From the NCBI RefSeq assembly GCF_023283485.1, contig NZ_JAKILU010000001.1, positions 248,001-312,000 of the forward strand: DNA of 64,000 bases. The letters are read 5' to 3'. The DNA is from Shewanella glacialipiscicola. Lineage in GTDB: Bacteria > Pseudomonadota > Gammaproteobacteria > Enterobacterales > Shewanellaceae. This document shows, one piece after another, positions 58,306 through 64,000 of the stretch. The first letter of the stretch is position 1. The number at the start of each line of letters is the position of its first letter. The position numbers were made by a program, and so were the translations under genes. The notes beneath the pieces are model-generated. The model ran no database searches and was not told where the DNA came from. It saw nothing but the letters and a program-made list of their open reading frames with translations.

Positions 58306-58848
58306 ATAAAGATCAAAAAAACAGCAGGGCGTCAGCCAGCCCCTAATAGAATCAATGACGAAATTACAGGCGTACCAGAAGTACGTTTAACTGGCATTGA
58401 TGGTGAAGCTATTGGTGTGGTAAGCATCAGAGATGCTCAGAATTTGGCCGATGAAGCAGGTGCAGACCTAGTAGAAATTAGTCCAAACGCTGAACCTCCA
58501 GTATGTCGCATTATGGACTACGGTAAGTTCCTTTTTGATAAAGCGAAAGCTCAAAAAGAACAAAAGAAGAAGCAAAAACAGGTTCAGGTCAAGGAAATTA
58601 AATTCCGTCCTGGAACTGACGAAAACGACTATCAGGTAAAACTACGCAACCTGATACGTTTTCTGGAAGACGGGGACAAAGCGAAGATTACGCTACGTTT
58701 CCGAGGTCGCGAAATGGCACACCAAAACCTGGGTATGGATCTATTGAACCGTATTAAGGCTGATTTGGACGAGTATGCGGTTGTTGAGTCTTTCCCTAAA
58801 ATGGAAGGCCGACAAGCAATTATGGTGCTAGCGCCTAAAAAGAAATAA
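58306..58848 (+). CDS. infC: Translation initiation factor IF-3, rare start codon
   Basis: A 180-residue factor that binds the 30S subunit and checks the start codon. Reading from ATA at 58306 gives a product starting [10 protein letters not shown], then [18 protein letters not shown] and [49 protein letters not shown] and MVLAPKKK end it. The length equals E. coli IF-3. No ATG, GTG or TTG precedes residue 38. GGAGG lies 8 bases before ATA, and the adjacent ATC (58303) is the alternative. A non-canonical start is the usual autoregulation device of infC. It is coupled to thrS. Confidence 0.93.
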   Translation: MKIKKTAGRQPAPNRINDEITGVPEVRLTGIDGEAIGVVSIRDAQNLADEAGADLVEISPNAEPPVCRIMDYGKFLFDKAKAQKEQKKKQKQVQVKEIKFRPGTDENDYQVKLRNLIRFLEDGDKAKITLRFRGREMAHQNLGMDLLNRIKADLDEYAVVESFPKMEGRQAIMVLAPKKK

Positions 58849-58867
58849 GTAGGGCAAAACTTAAAGT

Positions 58868-58890
58868 AGCAAAGGCCTATGGCCTTTGCT
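58868..58890 (+). terminator. Hairpin in the infC-rpmI gap (attenuator or L20 leader element)
   Basis: AGCAAAGGCC and GGCCTTTGCT form a perfect 10-bp stem with a 3-base loop, followed at a distance by CTTGCTTTTTATT. In E. coli this gap takes part in L20-dependent repression of rpmI-rplT. It could be a terminator, an attenuator or part of such an operator. Confidence 0.5.
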
Positions 58891-58932
58891 CGCCTTGCTT
58901 TTTATTAAACATCCCAATGCGGAGTTTTAGAA

Positions 58933-59127
58933 ATGCCTAAAATGAAAACAGACAAGGGTGTAGCGAAGCGTTTTAAGAAAACCGCTAATGGTTTCAAGCG
59001 CAAGCAAGCACACTTACGTCACATTTTGACGAAAAAAAGCACTAAACGTAAACGTCACTTACGTGCCAAATGTTTAGTATCAAAAGCTGACGTACCAGCA
59101 ATCGCGCGTCAATTACCTTACGCTTAA
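58933..59127 (+). CDS. rpmI: 50S ribosomal protein L35
   Basis: A 64-residue very basic ribosomal protein ([43 protein letters not shown]). The size and sequence match L35 fully. GGAG lies upstream. It is between infC and rplT as in E. coli. Confidence 0.97.
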   Translation: MPKMKTDKGVAKRFKKTANGFKRKQAHLRHILTKKSTKRKRHLRAKCLVSKADVPAIARQLPYA

Positions 59128-59143
59128 TTTAGGAGTTTAGAAA

Positions 59144-59500
59144 ATGCCAAGAGTTAAGCGTGGTGTAACCGCTCGTGCTCGTCACAAAAAAGTTTTAAAA
59201 CTAGCTAAAGGTTATTATGGCGCTCGTAGCCGTACTTACCGTGTTGCTGTACAAGCAGTAACTAAAGCTGGCCAATATGCTTACCGTGACCGTCGTCAGA
59301 AAAAACGTCAATTCCGTCAATTATGGATTGCACGTATTAATGCTGCCGCTCGTCAAAATGGTCTGTCTTACAGCCGTTTCATCAACGGTCTGAAAAAGGC
59401 GTCTATCGAAATCGATCGTAAGATTTTGGCTGACATCGCTGTATTCGACAAAGTTGTATTTGCAACTTTAGTTGAAAAAGCAAAAGAAGCGTTAAACTAA
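59144..59500 (+). CDS. rplT: 50S ribosomal protein L20
   Basis: A 118-residue ribosomal protein with the L20 start [32 protein letters not shown] and the core [23 protein letters not shown]20 also acts as a translational repressor of its own operon in E. coli. AGGAG lies before the ATG. pheS does not follow, so the operon ends here at a strong terminator. Confidence 0.97.
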
Positions 59501-59523
59501 GAAATTAGTTTTTTGCTGTAGAG

Positions 59524-59548
59524 AAGGGACCATTTGGTCCCTTTTTTT
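59524..59548 (+). terminator. Terminator of thrS-infC-rpmI-rplT
   Basis: AAGGGACC-ATTT-GGTCCCTT with a run of T to 59548. Confidence 0.92.
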
Positions 59549-59707
59549 GTAGGTTATTTTTGACTTAATACTATGATTAAATATTTTTACGTTGAATAAA
59601 TTAGAATGTATGACTGCGTGGAAGCGAAAAAGCCTCTGTGTTTACAGCATTAAACTTTGGGAAAACATGAGCTAAATGATGGTCTTTATGGATAAGTTGC
59701 AGTTAAA

Positions 59708-59733
59708 AAAATAGCAGGCTAAGCCTGCTATTT
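59708..59733 (-). terminator. Terminator of trxB
   Basis: AAATAGCAGGC-TAA-GCCTGCTATTT, which on the minus strand is followed by a T-run (TTTTTTAA). Confidence 0.85.
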
Positions 59734-59751
59734 ATCTACAAGCTTATTTTG

Positions 59752-61011
<1,260 letters not shown>

Positions 61012-62127
61012 TTAGCTTAAAAGACTGGCTGGTGAAGTGAACTCTAAATTTAGTGCGTGAGCGACTTCTTTACAGACAACTTTACCGTGCATTACGTTTA
61101 AGCCATTGAGAAAATGCCTATCCTGTAACAGCGCTTCTTTATAGCCTAAGTTAGCGAGCTTAAGAATGAACGGTAGGGTTGCATTGTTGAGCGCAAAGGT
61201 CGAAGTTCGGGCAACTGCGCCGGGCATATTTGCGACACAATAATGCACAACACCATCAACAATGTAAGTTGGATCTTCATGAGTGGTTGCATGTGAAGTT
61301 TCAACACACCCACCTTGATCGATTGCCACATCAACGATAGCGCTGCCTTGCTTCATACGGGAGATCATGCTTCGTGTCACTAATTTGGGGGCCGCAGCGC
61401 CTGGTATAAGTACACCTCCGATAACAAGATCCGCTTTAATAACATGTTGTTCAATCGCATCAGCGGTAGAGTAAATCGTTTTAACTGCCGAGCCAAACTG
61501 TACATTTAAACGACGCAGCGCATCAATACTACGATCGAGCACTACTACATCGGCGCCCATACCGACTGCGACTTGAGCAGCATTAGTCCCCACCATACCG
61601 CCACCAATGATGACGACTTTAGCGGGTTCTACACCGGGGACACCGCCCATTAATACACCGCGTCCGCCAGAAGATTTCTCTAATGCCATTGCCCCCGCTT
61701 GGATTGACATACGACCAGCCACTTCTGACATAGGGGCCAATAGAGGAAGGCCACCGTGGTTATCTGTCACGGTTTCGTAAGCAATACACACAGCACCACT
61801 TCTTATTAAGTCTTCTGTTTGTGGTAAATCTGGCGCCAGATGTAGATAAGTAAATAAAATTTGATCGTAGCGCAACATTGCACGTTCAACGGCTTGAGGT
61901 TCTTTTACTTTTACAATCATTTGTGCTTTAGCAAAAACCTCTGCCGCGGTGGCTAAAATGGTGGCGCCAGCGTCAATATAATCTTCATCAGAAAAACCAA
62001 TACCTTGGCCAGCATTAGTTTCAACAAAAACGTCATGACCTTTGTTCGCTAACTCGCGAACACTAGAAGGAACCATACCGACACGATATTCGTGGTTTTT
62101 AATTTCTTTTGGAACACCAATAATCAT
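61012..62127 (-). CDS. ald: Alanine dehydrogenase
   Basis: A 371-residue NAD+ enzyme that interconverts alanine and pyruvate plus ammonia. The N-terminus MIIGVPKEIKNHEYRVGMVPSSVRELANKGHDVFVE contains the substrate-binding Arg and Lys region. The nucleotide-binding AKVVIIGGGMVGTNAAQVAVGMGADVVVLDRS is in the centre. It is divergent from lrp, whose product commonly controls ald in gammaproteobacteria and responds to leucine or alanine. Confidence 0.96.
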   Translation of the reverse strand: MIIGVPKEIKNHEYRVGMVPSSVRELANKGHDVFVETNAGQGIGFSDEDYIDAGATILATAAEVFAKAQMIVKVKEPQAVERAMLRYDQILFTYLHLAPDLPQTEDLIRSGAVCIAYETVTDNHGGLPLLAPMSEVAGRMSIQAGAMALEKSSGGRGVLMGGVPGVEPAKVVIIGGGMVGTNAAQVAVGMGADVVVLDRSIDALRRLNVQFGSAVKTIYSTADAIEQHVIKADLVIGGVLIPGAAAPKLVTRSMISRMKQGSAIVDVAIDQGGCVETSHATTHEDPTYIVDGVVHYCVANMPGAVARTSTFALNNATLPFILKLANLGYKEALLQDRHFLNGLNVMHGKVVCKEVAHALNLEFTSPASLLS

Positions 62128-62307
62128 AGTAGAGCCTCAATTGCCTGTAAATCCCACTTTTAATGGGCATAATTGTTATTTTATCGTGACCTGAACGTGA
62201 TTAATTCAGGGATTTCTAGTATAGTATCGGCGAAGCAGTTTATGCTGCTAAACTTGAGTCATACGCAGATTAAAATGTTGTTTTAGTGATAAAGCAAGGT
62301 TAAATAA

Positions 62308-62814
62308 ATGGCATATAATAAAAAGAGTCCTGTAAAAGACTTGGATCGCATCGATCGAAACATTCTTAATGAATTACAACTTGATGGCCGCATTTCAAAT
62401 GTGGAATTATCAAAAAGAGTCGGACTCAGTCCAACTCCGTGTTTAGAAAGAGTGAAGCGACTCGAAAAACAAGGTTATATCAATGGCTATACTGCGTTGG
62501 TCAATCCGCATTTCTTGGGTGCATCCCTGCTCGTATTCGTTGAGATCACGCTAAGTCGCGATACTCCCGAAGTGTTTGATAAGTTTAACCGTGCAGTGCA
62601 GCTGCTAGATGATATTCAAGAATGTCACCTTGTGTCAGGCGATTTTGACTACTTACTGAAAACTCGAGTTTCAGATATGTCAGCCTATCGTCGTTTGCTA
62701 GGTGAGACATTATTGAAGTTACCTTCTGTTTCTGACACGCGTACCTATGTCGTGATGGAAGAGGTGAAACACACCAGTCGTGTCGCGATAAATCATCTAC
62801 TCTCAGATATTTAA
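62308..62814 (+). CDS. lrp: Leucine-responsive regulatory protein Lrp
   Basis: A 168-residue AsnC/Lrp-family global regulator. The N-terminal helix-turn-helix is LDRIDRNILNELQLDGRISNVELSKRVGLSPTPCLERVKRLEKQGYI, almost the E. coli Lrp sequence. The C-terminal RAM domain follows (FVEITLSRDTPEVFDKFNRAVQ, then CHLVSGDFDYLLKTRVSDMSAYR). It is divergent from ald with about 180 bases between, a natural place for Lrp control of both. Confidence 0.95.
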   Translation: MAYNKKSPVKDLDRIDRNILNELQLDGRISNVELSKRVGLSPTPCLERVKRLEKQGYINGYTALVNPHFLGASLLVFVEITLSRDTPEVFDKFNRAVQLLDDIQECHLVSGDFDYLLKTRVSDMSAYRRLLGETLLKLPSVSDTRTYVVMEEVKHTSRVAINHLLSDI

Positions 62815-62839
62815 TTTACCCTGATTATTTGGTTTTATC

Positions 62840-62866
62840 ATAAGGGGCTTTGGCTCCTTATTTTTA
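62840..62866 (+). terminator. Terminator of lrp
   Basis: ATAAGGGGC-TTTG-GCTCCTTAT (one G-U pair) with a following T-run. Confidence 0.75.
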
Positions 62867-63156
62867 GTAAAATATCTATTTGCCTCGCTTGAATTCAGTT
62901 GTATTCAACCTTGTGATCTTACTTAAGTTAGCGCAGTTTGCGCGCCTATTTTTGTGGCATTTTTAATCAAAATTGTTAACGGAAGTGTTTGTGTAATAAC
63001 TCTTTCCTCCCTAAAAGTACACTTAAACACTCTCATAGGTTAAATTTTGCCAATCATGGCTAATTCTGCATAGAAAAACAGACTAATATGCTCCACATTT
63101 AGTGGGATTCTGGTATCGTTAGCCCACCTGTTTTCACTTATTATGGATTACGTCGT
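62867..63156. other. ftsK upstream region
   Basis: About 290 bases of mostly AT-rich sequence after the lrp terminator. It carries the ftsK promoter, which I cannot place with confidence. No operator or RNA gene is apparent. Confidence 0.4.
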
Positions 63157-64000
63157 TTGTCTCAAGGAAATAGTGTACGCACGCTCACTGGGCTGCAACG
63201 TCTGCTGGAAGGCGGACTCATCATTTGTTGTGTTCTCGCCACTTATATTTTGCTTGCATTAACGAGTTTTAGCCCGTCTGATCCCGGTTGGAGTCAGTCG
63301 CATTTTCAAGGCGATATTAAAAACTGGACTGGAGCGGTAGGGGCTTGGATTGCCGACATCCTGTTATATTTTTTTGGTGTGACAGCTTACATTATGCCGC
63401 TTATTGTCGCATCGACAGGTTGGTTAATGTTCAAACGCGCCCATCATTTACTTGAGGTTGATTATTTCTCTGTCGCCCTGAGATTGATTGGTTTTTTACT
63501 GATTATTTTAGGGTTTTCGGCCTTAGCGAGTATGAATGCTAATAACATTTACGAGTTTTCGGCTGGCGGCGTCGCGGGTGATGTTATTGGTCAAGCCATG
63601 CTGCCGTATTTTAATAAACTCGGTACGACCTTATTGCTGCTGTGCTTTTTAGGCTCAGGTTTTACCCTGTTAACAGGGATTAGCTGGCTAACCGTGGTAG
63701 AAAAAGTCGGCCTAATTTCAATTTGGGTTTATAAAAAGCTTAAATTACTGCCACAAGCGATTAAACGTAAAGGTGAAAGCGAAGATACTCGTGGCTTTAT
63801 GTCGGTGGTCGATAAGTTTAAACAGCGCCGCGAATCCCAATATGTGCTTGAGAGGCCTGCTGTAGTTGACTCGCCTAAGGTTCGTGAGCGATATATCGGA
63901 CGTAGAGCGGAGATAACGCCTACATTGTCTGCTACAGATGAGGGCATCATCACTGAAACACAAGACGATACGCCGCAAAAACACAAGCTGTCTGCGCTCG
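63157..64000 (+). CDS. ftsK: DNA translocase FtsK, 5' part (cut by window edge)
   Basis: The first 281 codons of FtsK, the divisome-linked motor that moves chromosome termini and activates XerCD at dif. Visible are a short cytoplasmic start (SQGNSVRTLTGLQRLLEGG) and membrane helices of the N-terminal domain (LIICCVLATYILLALTSF, LLYFFGVTAYIMPLIVASTGWLMF, LRLIGFLLIILGFSALA, LLLLCFLGSGFTLLTG). The charged linker begins at about residue 185, and the motor domain lies outside the window. I favour TTG at 63157 as start; the ATG at 63143 is out of frame. The lrp-ftsK order is the same as in E. coli. Confidence 0.9.
   Translation, partial: MSQGNSVRTLTGLQRLLEGGLIICCVLATYILLALTSFSPSDPGWSQSHFQGDIKNWTGAVGAWIADILLYFFGVTAYIMPLIVASTGWLMFKRAHHLLEVDYFSVALRLIGFLLIILGFSALASMNANNIYEFSAGGVAGDVIGQAMLPYFNKLGTTLLLLCFLGSGFTLLTGISWLTVVEKVGLISIWVYKKLKLLPQAIKRKGESEDTRGFMSVVDKFKQRRESQYVLERPAVVDSPKVRERYIGRRAEITPTLSATDEGIITETQDDTPQKHKLSAL

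Noticed and set aside
58417..58848. Shorter infC starting at GTG 58417
   Set aside because: It would remove 37 residues that align with IF-3, while a good ribosome site and the full N-terminus lie upstream at a non-canonical start.

Overview
The window is a stretch of chromosome from a gammaproteobacterium, almost certainly a Shewanella close to S. oneidensis, S. baltica or S. putrefaciens. The grounds are the VC2046/SO_2500 family gene beside a tRNA-Tyr cluster and a YfcZ/YiiS gene, the psrA-fadE, pykA, hexR, zwf-pgl-edd-eda block, a Na+-type Rnf operon ending in nth, a rhombosortase gene, and the many c-di-GMP signalling genes. No plasmid, prophage or CRISPR array is seen. About 60 protein genes and 10 tRNA genes are called.

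1-9.1 kb: a DUF58/MoxR pair (DUF58 cut by the window edge), a lone EAL protein, slt, rmuC, the periplasmic methionine sulfoxide reductase pair msrPQ, gloA, an unannotated 27-residue membrane peptide behind a strong hairpin, and a small two-helix membrane protein. 9.1-16 kb: the rnfABCDGE-nth operon on the minus strand, with a long Ala/Lys repeat tail on RnfC. 16-26.1 kb: a degenerate GGDEF/EAL membrane protein, five tandem tRNA-Asn genes, a 1.1-kb gene-free stretch with DnaA-box-like and hairpin elements, uvrB, a rhombosortase-queC pair, queE, a cysteine-synthase-like enzyme and three tRNA-Tyr genes.

26.2-42.2 kb: small conserved proteins, an intact GAF-PAS-GGDEF-EAL protein, a YchJ-like protein, then the metabolic core. 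PsrA (TetR) with its own operator precedes fadE. HexR sits between pykA and the Entner-Doudoroff/oxidative pentose phosphate operon zwf-pgl-edd-eda, and HexR-type palindromes lie in front of pykA and zwf. 42.19-46.91 kb: a compact, visibly AT-rich 4.7-kb integrated element bounded by a 16-bp direct repeat. The repeat is the stem-loop of the eda terminator. The element carries a serine recombinase, a tyrosine recombinase and two unrecognised genes.

47-56.1 kb: dgt, yfbR and alaA, an NhaC-type antiporter, two tRNA-Val genes, a MATE exporter divergent from riboflavin synthase, and small proteins. 56.3-64 kb: thrS-infC-rpmI-rplT, with an anticodon-arm-like operator before thrS and a non-AUG infC start, then trxB, ald divergent from lrp, and the 5' end of ftsK running off the window.

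The strongest points for a second look are the terminator-targeting element and its unknown cargo, the thrS operator, the infC start codon, the 27-residue membrane peptide, and the elements between the tRNA-Asn array and uvrB.
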